Shown: piece by piece, positions 22,090 through 32,744 of the stretch | Layout: every line of letters begins with the position of its first letter | Numbering within the stretch: position 1 is the first letter of the stretch | From: Steromphala cineraria | Lineage: Eukaryota > Mollusca > Gastropoda > Trochida > Trochidae | Assembly: GCA_916613615.1 (NCBI GenBank) | Contig: OU744731.1 | Location: forward strand, 56,054,289-56,118,288 | Reading direction: 5' to 3' | DNA: 64,000 nucleotides | Notes under the pieces: generated by a model | Told to the model about the DNA's origin: nothing | Databases searched by the model: none | What the model saw: only the letters and a program-made list of their open reading frames with translations | Made by a program: the position numbers and the translations under genes

Positions 22090-22463
22090 GCTGCTACTTC
22101 GTGCAATTTATAATGTGTTGGTTTGAGTGCTTTAGAGATCCTGAAAGCTTAGCTAGCTGTATCTTTTGGGGTCACCCAAGTCGACAGTTTGAAGCCAGAC
22201 TAACTTTGAGATGTTCTTAAACCTTCTGTCTTTCTTTCACTCTGCTTTTCTATCTGTTTGTTTTTCAACCTTTCAAAACCCTTTCTTCCCAATCTATTCA
22301 CTATCTTTTTTTATGACAACATTCACAAGATATGCATTCAATCACCTTGCACTTTGCTGAATAGAGAATCTGATGCAGGAGTTGATTAAAGAATAACAAT
22401 TTTACTTTAATCAACAATCTTTGATGTATTTGATAACAGAAGACACCAGGCAGGTATTATATC

Positions 22464-22469
22464 AATAAA
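22464..22469 (+). terminator. Candidate polyadenylation signal, GON gene 1
   Basis: AATAAA, 375 bp after the stop codon. It is conserved in unit 2 (48012-48017). Other A-rich words are nearby, so this is only a candidate. Confidence 0.3.
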
Positions 22470-22474
22470 ATCAC

Positions 22475-22720
22475 TCTGTTCTAAACAGATTTAAATAATA
22501 AATGAGTCTCACAGGTCACAGCATTGTGATGTCATAGCATTGTAAGGTTAATGACTTCATACTATACCCGGCATATATCATATTACTCAAAATTCAAAAT
22601 TACTGTTCTGTTCTCTAACAGATTTTAATAATAAATGAGTCAATGACCATAAAACTGCCATTAGGCAACTTGAATAGCGAGGTCACAGCATTGTGATGTC
22701 ATAGTATTGTGAAGCCTTAG
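22475..22720. repeat. Pair of related modules with GTCACAGCATTGTGATGTCA
   Basis: Two diverged modules share CTAACAGATTT-like, AATAATAAATGAGTC and GTCACAGCATTGTGATGTCA words. The last begins near 22515 and 22682 and contains CACAGCATTGTG, a near-palindrome. The pair is kept in unit 2 (about 48030-48265). Confidence 0.6.
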
Positions 22721-22729
22721 TGGTGTTAA

Positions 22730-23085
22730 AGGGGCAGTAGCACCTTTTTTAATAATTTCATATTTCAAATATTTCACTGATAAATGTTAGTTAATGTTAA
22801 ATGTATTAATTTGACAGTGTCAAAAATCACATTACAAAAACCAATCATCCATAGTCAGAGGACAAAGTATGGAGATCCACATAAAATCCTTTGGCGGCCA
22901 TATTGTGTGAACACCTTTAATTCATTTTATGTAAGAAAAGGGAATCGCCTGGCTAAACTTAACGTTATATATTTTAATTAGTAATGTGTCATTTGGTTTA
23001 AATACGTTGTCTTTCAATTGGAACCATTAATTTTCATTTTCCTGCCAACAACTTATATTCCCAATAAAAACGTGCTACTGTCCCT
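22730..23085. mobile_element. 356-bp TTAA-flanked MITE, unit 1
   Basis: It is flanked by TTAA (22726-22729 and 23086-23089). Ends are AGGGGCAGTAGCAC and, inverted, AGGGACAGTAGCAC, one mismatch in 14. No coding capacity. The same element with the same boundaries lies in unit 2, so it inserted before the array was duplicated. TTAA targeting suggests piggyBac-type mobilisation, but the ends differ from the 2.2-kb element. Confidence 0.8.
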
Positions 23086-23254
23086 TTAAAGACATTTACT
23101 GATAAAATAAAAAAAGTTTGTTTGTCTAACCCTCAATTGGAACATCTAGGGGTCATGGTTGATAAGTGTATGAAGTTCGGTGAAGCTAGCATGAATAGTT
23201 TAGGAGATATGCTCCGGACATAGGACTTGGTCATAGAGTCACTGTTTTAGTCAC

Positions 23255-23268
23255 GTTTCCATGGAAAC
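23255..23268. promoter_or_regulatory. X-box-like palindrome (RFX consensus), first
   Basis: GTTTCCATGGAAAC is a perfect palindrome that fits the GTTNCCATGGNAAC pattern bound by RFX factors. It lies about 1.2 kb downstream of the GON gene, inside a repeat. Binding is inferred. Confidence 0.4.
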
Positions 23269-23456
23269 CACAAATGATAAAAATGATGTGATGGTCTGTT
23301 CAATGTAGGTCTGTCCATCCGTCTATAATCATTTCGCTTCCAGAGCAAAACTCAAAAACTGTTAAACCCAGCTCAGTGACACTTGGTATGTGGATTAGGC
23401 AGCATATGAATATGTGCTTTTGGTATGATCAACTTCATCAGATTTTCATTTTGGTG

Positions 23457-23470
23457 GTTTCCATGGAAAC
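23457..23470. promoter_or_regulatory. X-box-like palindrome (RFX consensus), second
   Basis: A second perfect GTTTCCATGGAAAC, in the next repeat module. The pair is exactly conserved in unit 2. Confidence 0.4.
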
Positions 23471-23989
23471 GTGACTTAGAATTCGGTTTTCAGGACAGAA
23501 CTCAAAAACGTTTAGATCTAGCTCCATGACTCGTGGTATGTGGGCTAGTCAGATGTGAAGATGTACCTTTTAATGTTTTCAACATTTTTGGATTTTTATT
23601 TGTAACGTTTCCATCGAGGTAACTTTATTGGGAACTTTGTTGGGATATGCAATTTCTGATGACTATTGTTTTGAAAAGTCATCAAAGCAACTCTGTGTAC
23701 TCCAAACCAAATCCTTATTCTATAACCTGAGAGTCATTTGCTACAGTTGATGGTAATAACATTCCAATGCCTAAATTTGATTTTAGTTTTGAACACATCA
23801 GAATATATTTAAAAATTGAACGATCTCTCAGTAATGCAATATTTTGTTTTCCAGATTTGGCATCTTAGGAGGAACCTTACTAATGCAATGATGTTGACCA
23901 GTTGTGTACAAATACACTATTATATGATGTATTGTGATTGAATCCAAAGCTTAAGATGCTTCTGCTTCAAACATATGAAACTGAAACCA

Positions 23990-24231
23990 CCAGCTATGAT
24001 CTGTTAAATCGTGGCAGTAAAATTATAATTCAGAACGATTGTCAGTATTTTTATTGTTTAATTTCACCCTGAGATAAGCTGTCAAAAATCTATTTAATAA
24101 ACCAATGAAACCAGCTATGATCTGTTAAAATGTGGCAATAAAATTCTAATTCAGAATGACGAGCAGAATATTATTATTATTCAAATTCTCCCTGAGAAAA
24201 GCTGTCAAAAATCTATTTTATTTAATACCAA
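23990..24231. repeat. 121-bp tandem duplication
   Basis: CCAGCTATGATCTGTTAAA recurs at 23990 and 24111. The two copies share AAGCTGTCAAAAATCTATTT at their ends. The copies differ at several positions, so the duplication is not recent. Unit 2 has the same pair (about 49540-49785). Confidence 0.85.
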
Positions 24232-25770
24232 CAAACTGTTTATCTATTTGTATAATGACATACAAACCTGAACAAAGTGTGAATCAATTGTTCTGATAAT
24301 GAATCTTCAGTTCATGCGACAAGGCACAACAGGGAGAACATGCTTTATTAAAAATAGCAAGGGAGAATGTGATTAAATAGTTTGTGGAATATGCAGCCTC
24401 ACACTCAAAGTTAAGAGCGTTTTGATTGAAATAACTTGTCGGTAACAAAGCAAATACAACAATTGGTTGAAATGAATGGTTAGAAAATGTAGGAGAACTT
24501 TTAACAGAAGATGTACTTGTACTCAGATCACAAATTAAGTTAACAAAATGCTATTTAAGATCACTGAGATGCAATATCATGTACAGAAGAATAATACAGA
24601 AGAAAGCGTATGCAGTTACGTTCAGATAACATTCCAACGTTAGTGATATTAAGATCCTGATTTAAAAGAATGATCTTATCCAATCTTATCATCACATCAA
24701 TGAACTATGTGCATCAATTGTGAATCAGGATATTGAAACTCATGCAAATGACCATTCAGTCAGATTACTTACATAGCGTGTAAGTCTTTGTATTCCTGCA
24801 AGTTCCATGTGCCAACGGTTGACAGACAAATAGACAGAGATAAACAAAGAAAAGTAAATTAATAAAATAGTTTGGTGTTAGAGATAATAAACCGTGAAAT
24901 TGTTACCATCATCTTGCAATGCTGTCGTATATAACTCACTGAAAATAATTTAGCTATCTATCTAGTGATTGATGAAGCAAATCACTTTCCCAAAAACTGT
25001 GTCAAAACCGTCATCATCACAACATTACGATTTACAGGTCACAATGTAAAATGTAGGAAATTGACAAAACTACTCATGTTAAGTCTCTTAATGCAAATGC
25101 ATCATTAGCGTAATGGAATATTGTATCTATCTTAAATGTCGGATTGAGGTTAGAGCCATTGTGATCTGTTTTAATAAACATTATTAATAATTTGCCCTTG
25201 AACTAATTTAATCAGGCTGTTAATGTTTAACTTTGTTTTTTACATGTAATCCTACAGAAGCAAATTAACAACACCAATCTTGAACAATTTGCCTCAAAAT
25301 CCATCTAAGCAACGTTAGGATTTAAATCATTGATACGTCGTCGGGTCTCTTGGAGAGTAAAGAAAGAAATAGAACAATAATAAACCCTTGGTCTTATTGA
25401 ATCTTCAAATGTTATCTGCTACCAACTAAACAAGCCGCAATGTTTAACTATTTTTTTCTGATAATGCATCTCAAGCAAAGTTAGGCTCGAGGATACCCTT
25501 TCGGATATGAGATTGATGAGAGGTTTGGGACGTCTCTGTAGTTTTTCTAGAATAAATCAGTGAATATGTTCAACGTTTTTGTATATAAATTATTCGTAAA
25601 AGAATGAAATAGAAAAACCCTTTTTCATAACTTAAAACAAAGAATTGAAAATTGCCTGCGGGTTAATGCATCGCATCTTGCTTTTTCATTAGGAAGATGG
25701 TTTATAGATAATACACTTTTTAAAATCTTTATACAGAATAAAAAATAATGAGCAAAACATACATGTTAAG
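24232..25770. other. Intergenic, unit 1
   Basis: Collinear with about 49.79-51.33 kb. I see no gene, RNA or recognisable repeat. The short frames are not preserved between units. Confidence 0.5.
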
Positions 25771-26765
25771 AAAGCGTCGAAAACACAAAGGTAAAAGTAA
25801 ATAGTTTTTGTTTGAAATTGGTTGATGAAATGAAGTTTTCTGAATGATCATTAATCCATATAACAGTTTAACAATTACAAGCAAAGATGGCATTACTTGT
25901 ACTTGTAAATGAATGTAAACCTCAGGGCAAGCTGATGTCATTTGAGCTCATGTACATTCAACTCCCATTAAAATAAATGTGTTTTCTTCATTATATCTAA
26001 ATCTCGTTCTCTTTGATATTTCCTTCCCAGTTCTACTCTGATAGGGTTTTGAGAAGGCAAAGACAAGGGCCTCCTTTGAGAAAAACGAAAATTATTCACA
26101 AGAAAAGAGTGATATTTCTCTTAACTCTTGCCATGCCTTCGTATTCTAAGCACACCTCCTGTACGTCAAACTGTCTAGATGTCAAACCTACAACTCCTAT
26201 AATTCATTATTTCAATGTATATATCAATACCTACAGAAAGCATCGGAAACAGCAAGGTAAAAGTAAATATTTGAAGATGAAATGAAGTTTTTTGAATGAC
26301 CATTAAACCATATAAGAGTTTAACAATAACAAGCAAAGGTGGCATTACTCAATGTACTTGTAATTAAACTTTGACCACAAGGCAACCAGATGTGAACTCA
26401 TAAGCATTCAATTATAATACATATGTTTTGTTCAATACATTCTCTTACCTTGTATTTGAATCTCCTTCTTTTGATATTTACTTCCCAAAACTACTATGTT
26501 GGAGCTTTGAGTTGGCAAGAACAAGTGATAATTGTCCTCATTTGAGTGAGAAGAAAAATGAAAATAAATCCAAATTGAAAGAGTGATCCTTCTCTTAATT
26601 CTTGTCATGCCATTCATGTATTCAAGCACACTTCCTGTAATTGCTGAAATAATGGCCCAGTGGCGCCTTTGACCAATCGTCAAGCTGTCCAGATGACAAA
26701 CCTACAACTTCTGTAATTCATTATTTCATTGTATATATCAATACCTACAGATTCACTGATCTTTG
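25771..26765. repeat. 466-bp tandem duplication carrying two dispersed cassettes
   Basis: The block starting AAAGCGTCGAAAAC at 25771 is repeated, diverged, from 26237 (AAAGCATCGGAAAC). Both halves share CATATAA-AGTTTAACAAT, an ACAAGTGAT-type cassette and the ending AATTCATTATTTCA followed by TCAATACCTACAG. The pair is kept in unit 2 (about 51310-52285). Open frames across it (90 and 83 codons) are not convincing. Confidence 0.75.
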
Positions 26766-29700
26766 TCTGGTTTGGGATAAGTTAAATTTTGACCAACATA
26801 GGATCTTGTTTTTATAAGGCGTGTTATATATTGTTTTGTTAAAGCACTTAAAGCAGGTTTATGTTTTGTGTGATGTGAAATGTTTTTAACATGACGACTG
26901 CCAATTTTGTTTTTCTTGAACTTACTTCTTGTATGCGTTTTATCTACACAGAAAAGGTTTTGTTTTTAAAGTCTTTCGTAAAAATGTATTATAGTTGATG
27001 TAACATGATGTCTTCAAACATTATCCTCTCTTAAAAGGAAGCTGACTAAACAATCAACTTGTCAAAAACCTCTTTTGTTTATTTCTCATCTATGCCTAGC
27101 CTTGAATTAGACAACGTAGTCTCATTGTCCTGTAACGTTTCATAGACATCAAGCAATGGAAAATAGATATGCACTTCATACGCAGTGTAAGTTTGTGTCC
27201 TGAACGAACGCACTGACAGCGCATACAAGACGTACACAATGTTGCGCGAACGAAGAACGATCTCAAACCGATTTATAAACAATGGAAAATGCATTGTCCA
27301 GTTTTTCCGTATGAGTAACGTATGACAAGTGTACTCATAGCATACATAGGGTACATCGTGAATTTGATAAAGATACCATGACGAAAGGGTTGGTGAGCAT
27401 AATACCTCCCTATACTATTTGATAGTTTTCATTGTGTTTCCTTCTTTAATATAGCACTATGATGCTATAGTTTTAAAGAACTAAGAGTCGAAACTATCAA
27501 ACAAATACACATTAAAATTGATTAACCAATTTTAAAGAATTCCATCCAATTATTTATCAAAATTATCAAAACTTTGAGGATAGAAACAAAATGAATGAAA
27601 TATTTCTACTACTAATTCTAGTAAATCAAAGATGTTATAAGAGATGAATTAAACAATAAATAACATTACATTTCCATGCAAACAGAGTCATAAGGAAGCT
27701 AAAGATTTGTTTTTAATGTTTTCATTGTAGACTTCTCAGTTGTAAAGCGATTTCAGACTATGAAATAAACCACTATTCCCTTGTTTATATAGGAGTTATC
27801 AAGGAAAATCTTCTGGTCAAGTGTCTAGGTAACAGAAAATTTTGAATAAGTGTTTTACAAATGGAGGTTATCCTTGAAAAAGGCAGGTCCAGACCAAATG
27901 CAACAGGATGAAACTAATGCTATTGTTACAGGATGATATTGTGAGTAGAGCGTGGGTGCATGTAACAGAAAAGAATCAACCAAAGCTTTAATGGGGAGAA
28001 GAATGTTTTATATTCTGATATTTCGGAAAGTTTTATACCTCAATCAAGGGGTATGTACTAGTACAGAAATGATCAAGTATCAAGCGAAAACTGTGTGTGA
28101 TGACTCCTTTAATCACATGTGTTAGAGAAATGGATTCAGTAAACTTTAATTAATTCAGTACACTTTTGTCTTAATAATTGTTTTGCAATTTGTTTTCGCG
28201 AGCTCTCTTTGTATATATATTTCCTCCGAAAACGTACTACAAAGACAGAAAGGATGGAAATTTATGTGAAGACGCAACGGGCTCATAATATGCTCACTTT
28301 ATTTGCGCAAGACATGCGGTAGACATAAGTTGTGAGCGTCTAGAGTATGGTATATATGCGCTCTGCATGTGCAATGATGTGCCACAATAAAATGGGGTAT
28401 GCGCAAATCATATGCAACTCCAGCACATCCTCAACGCAAAGAAAATGCAAAGTTCGTAAATCAATCGCTCCATGTACGAAACAAGTAAGGCAAAATACGG
28501 TAAATGTTTGAGCGTACTGGTTGCGTATGAAAATAATTCCATACGCAACACAAACGCACTTGCTATACGCTTAAGTGTGACAGGGCCCTAACATATCAGC
28601 TTTATAAGCTTTAAATGCATGTTGGCTTTAATATGAGCTTAAAAAATAAGATGAAAGTCACCATAATCAATATCGCCCGGAGTCTTCCTAAAATAAATTA
28701 TAAAAAGAATCCAGTGAATGACTCTTTAGATATCACACTAACAAGCTTAACATGCAGGTAATAATGATGATAAATCAAAAGTTCTGCTGTGACTTTGAAA
28801 ATAATGTGAAGGTCATCAAAATAGATTTGGTCCGGCGTCATAAGTAATGAAAGGAAACTAGTGAACGGTTCTAGAGATATCTCACTGACAAGCTTAAAAT
28901 GCAGATCTCAATGCTTAAATTTACAAAGCCTCGCTGGGACCTTGAATATATTTTGAAGGTCACTAAAATTGACTGGGCCCCACGCCTTCCCAATGAGATG
29001 ACATGTGTAAATTACGAAGAGAATCCAGTGAATAGTTCTTGAGTTATCCCGCTGACATTGTTACATTTCAAAGTCTCGTTGTAACCTTCAAATGAATGTC
29101 AAGGTCATGAAACTCTATAGGGACTTGACTCTCATGGTGATGAAGCCACATACAAAACATGAAAAGAATCCATATAGCTTTTGAGTTATTCAATTTCTAT
29201 ATCCCCTGCTTCTGCTGAAAGCGCAGCGGGGGATACCTAAGAAGTGAACATATAAACCTTGATTGACTTTACCATGAGTGAAACAGTGACATTAGAACCA
29301 AATACGCTTCAAATTCACTATTTGAGAAAGCAGATAAATACAGCTATGAAATAAGTAAGTACAGAGGCCATCTTTGAAAGTGCAGAAAGCGATTCCAAAT
29401 TAAGTAGTTCAGTTCTGATTGAAAAATGTCACTTAAAGATAGATCAAATTCTCTTAATTGATAATTCTCTGATAATTCCTTATTGACTAATGTCAGATAA
29501 ATTCTTTTCATAAAATGCTATGAGAAATTGTCTGTCAACTTCTGAACTTTATTCAGTGATGAAATATGAAAACTATATTTTGGAATTTAAGAGTATTTTA
29601 TGTATGAAATGAGTACCCTTAGATACATATCATTGATTTCATTGAGACCTTTTAAAACTACATCATATTCCTTTAATATATAATGAAAATTGCATCCAAA

Positions 29701-30570
29701 TCAAGTTTGATGAAGTTCCTTTTGCAATTATTGTTTCATTACTTCACCAGATAGGATTGGAATTTTTTCTTTTCAAATTCTCTGTGGCATTCCTAATTCC
29801 AAGATGATTGACAGGAAACTCTAAATCTTCTCTAGCTAAACTCCCAAGATACTGATCCAGTTTGTAGTTTTAGTTAATGGTACCTAATGAGTGGTATGTT
29901 CAGCCTTCCATCTGTAATAATTGCAATAACAAAGTGTATACACAGCTTTAATGAAGTCAAATAGTATTTGTCATTCCTATCCATTGCTTGATTTGCAAAA
30001 ATACACATATATGTTGATGCATTTCATTCCGAGTAAATATACCACAAGATTTTTTAACACATAATATCAAAATTTCTGAAATCTAAGAAACCGAATATCT
30101 TTATAAATCTGAAACTTGAATAGAAAAATCCTGTTTCTTTTCTGGGATAAGTCACCCCTAGGTAACATCGAATCAAGTATTATAATTTGGTGTTAAGACA
30201 TTTGAACTCCATTTTGGCAATGTTATAGTCATAAGATTATCATGTCAAGCTTTTTGGGATATCCGTAGTCTAAAGCATATTGCAATCAGAAACCATGAAC
30301 GTTTTATAGAAAATGTTATACTTTTATTATGACATTTATTATGACATTCAGAGGTCTCTCAAAATTTCTGCATTTCTGTTCTTTGAAAAAAAAATGATTT
30401 TATTTATTTTAAAGCGTGTAACAACATTACATAGTTTAACTCAAGTAATCAATTTTCTTTTAAATAATTTCAATTGTACAATTTTGTGTGAATGAAAAGG
30501 TAGTTATCTCTTGAAATAGTTATTCTAGTTGGACTATTTTCATGAATATAATTGACATCGATGTTGGTTA
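26766..30570. other. Intergenic with dispersed repeats, unit 1
   Basis: Collinear with about 52.29-56.09 kb. At 27150-27300 and 28200-28590 there are CpG-richer stretches with many GCGCAA and TACGC words, the second ending GTGTGACAGGGCCCTAA, which resembles a transposon end. A dispersed repeat follows to 29236 (next entry). From 29240 to 30570 I see nothing recognisable. Confidence 0.5.
28620..29236. repeat. Dispersed repeat with three modules and a hairpin end
   Basis: Three diverged modules, near 28705, 28850 and 29015, share an AATCCAGTGAATGACTCTT-like word, GATATCNCNCTGACAAGCTT and TTTGAAGGTCA. The right end is a hairpin: TATCCCCTGC (29209-29218) against GCAGCGGGGGATA (29223-29235). I know similar repeats as common in molluscs. 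The copy in unit 2 spans about 54150-54775. Confidence 0.6.
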
Positions 30571-30581
30571 ACCATAACCAT
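30571..30581. repeat. LINE target-site duplication, left
   Basis: ACCATAACCAT, repeated at 32734-32744. The unit 2 empty site (about 56085-56101) contains ACCATAACCATAACCAT, so an AACCAT hexamer also varies in number. Confidence 0.8.
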
Positions 30582-32733
30582 GAAGCAGTATGTTTCTACG
30601 ATAACACATTAGAGAGACTGTTGAGAAACATGCACCTCAGAAGACAAAGTTAGTAACTGTACATACCAAAGAAGCTTGGTATACAAAAGACATCAGAGAT
30701 GCAAAAAAGCAACGTCGTCGCCTTGAGAGACAGATGCATCGCACAGGACTCAAGGTGCACAGACAGATGCATGCGACTCAGAGGAACGTTGTGAACAACC
30801 TAATCAGGAGTGCTAAGCGGGTCTACTACAACAACCTACTAAGCCAGGCAAAAAACCAAAAGGAGGTTTTTGATATTTCAAGCAATCTCCTGGCGCAAAA
30901 ATCAACTAAGGTTCTGCCTACAGCTACCTCAAGTGCAACTACTGCTAATATCTTCTCTGAATATTTCACACAGAAGATTTATACCTTACGGCAAAACCTA
31001 GGTACAGTATGCGACCATACATATGACCCGGGTTCTGACAGGCAAAATGAAGTGACTCATTACCTTGAAGAGTTCCGAAAATCTACAGAGTTAGAAATAA
31101 AGAATGTGATTTTAAAAAGTCCAACAAAATCTTGTTCTTTGGACCCAATGCCAACATGGGTTTTAAAGGAAACTCACCAGGCCAGTGTAGAGACCATCAC
31201 CATCATAATAAATATGTCACTGGAAACAGGCAAAGAACCTGATGATCTGAAGCAAGCTCTTGTCACTCCCCTTATCAAGAAACCAACCTTGATCAAGAAG
31301 TCCTGAAGAATTACAGGCCGGTATCAAATTTGCCCTTTATTTCGAAGGTGCTTGAACGTGTAGTTGCAGCCAGATTGAAGGAACATCTTGCCGACTGTCA
31401 ACATGTCGAAGTTCTACAGTCAGCTTACAGGGATAATCACAGTACTGAAACAGCACTTCTTCGGGTACAAACTGACTTACTAGAAGCTGTGGATAGCAAT
31501 GGGGCTGCAGCTTTAGTATTACTTGACTTATCAGCTGCATTCGATACTATCGACCATGCTATCCTGCTTAACCGACTCCATACGAGATTCGGCATTTCTG
31601 GTCATGTTTTAGAATGGTTTAGGTCATACCTCTCAGGCAGATATCAGTCTGTCCTTATAAATGGGGAATCATCTGAAAGGACTTTACTGGAATATGGAGT
31701 TCCACAAGGATCGGTTCTGGGTCCAATTCTATTCTCGTTGTACACTTCACCTATTGGTGACATCATCAGGACTCATGGACTTGGATATCATCCGTATGCA
31801 GTTGATACCCAACTGTATCTTGCCTTCAAACCTAGATGTGAAACCTCCGTTCATCATACGTTTTCTGCAATAAGTGACTGTGTCTCACACATTGGTTCAT
31901 GGATGAACAACAACTTTCTCAAGTTGAACGCGGACAAAACGGAGTTCCTTGTGATAACATCAAAACACATTCATTCAAGCCTTTCCCTTCCACCTCTGAG
32001 TATAGGCACCAGTTCCATCCAACCAACTTCTGAAGCAAGAAATCTTGGAGTCTTGTTTGACAAATATTTAAATCTGGAATCACAGATAAGTATGGTCTGC
32101 AAGAGAGCATTTTTCCAGATCAGAAATATCAGTATGATACGTCATCTCATCAGCAAAGAAACAACTGCTACTCTTGTTCAAGCTCACGTTATTTCCCAGT
32201 TGGATTATTGCAACTCGCTTTTCTGTGGACTACCTCAAAATCTGATTGGAAAACTCCAGAAGGTGCAAAACGCAGCTGCAAGGGTTGTTAGTCGTACGGG
32301 GAAATATGACCATATTACCCCGATACTAAGGGAACTTCACTGGTTGCCTGTGTGCCTCAGGATTGAATTCAAGATCTTGACTTTGATTTTCAAGGCAAAA
32401 CATAACCTAGCACCACCCTACATCTGTGATCTTGTGAAAGAACATGTTCCCAGTCGACCTCTACGTTCAGGTTCTCAGAATCTCCTCTACGTTCCTAAGA
32501 CACGAACCAGCGACAGATGTTTCTCCAAAGCTGGTCCCAAACTGTGGAATTCAATCCCAGATAACATCAGGAACATTCAAGCAGTTAATGATTTTAAATC
32601 CTGTTTGAAGACACATCTCTTCGAGTTGGCATATAACTGAAACTTTGTGTCAGAGCTCCGAAGCGCCTTTGAGCAGACTTTCGTGGATTGGATATAGGCG
32701 CTGTATAAATGACTAGTTTGATAGTTTGATTGA
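30582..32733 (+). mobile_element. 5'-truncated CR1/L2-like LINE
   Basis: A 2152-bp insertion with an 11-bp target duplication, absent from unit 2. It begins in the linker between endonuclease and reverse transcriptase and runs through the polymerase. It ends with GGCGCTGTATAAATG and a short TAGTTTGA/TTGA repeat, as CR1/L2-type LINEs often do. It lacks a long poly-A tail. The endonuclease and 5' end are missing. Confidence 0.88.
30680..32640 (+). pseudogene. CR1/L2-like reverse transcriptase, frameshifted and catalytically dead
   Basis: The first frame runs from the 5' truncation to 31306 and covers the linker (AWYTKDIRDAKKQRRRLERQ) and the start of the polymerase (SCSLDPMPTWVLKE). A one-base loss near 31281-31288 shifts the frame. 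The second frame is open from there to 32640 and begins LDQEVLKNYRPVSNLPFISK. Motif A is LLDLSAAFDTID and motif B is GVPQGSVLGPILFSLYT. Motif C, normally YADD, reads YAVD, so one catalytic Asp is lost. The C-terminal end includes LHWLPVCLRIEFKILTL and GPKLWNSIPDNIR, typical of this group. The endonuclease is absent. Confidence 0.9.
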
Positions 32734-32744
32734 ACCATAACCAT

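Larger units (their letters stand above)
23200..23645. repeat. Dispersed repeat, two ~200-bp modules with RFX-type palindromes
   Basis: Two diverged modules share GTTTCCATGGAAAC, ACTCAAAAAC, AGCTC-ATGAC and GTGGTATGTGG words. The palindromes at 23255-23268 and 23457-23470 are 202 bp apart. A third, degenerate copy is near 23607-23623. It is kept in unit 2 at 48803-48816 and 49005-49018. The modules resemble a dispersed molluscan repeat. Confidence 0.65.
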
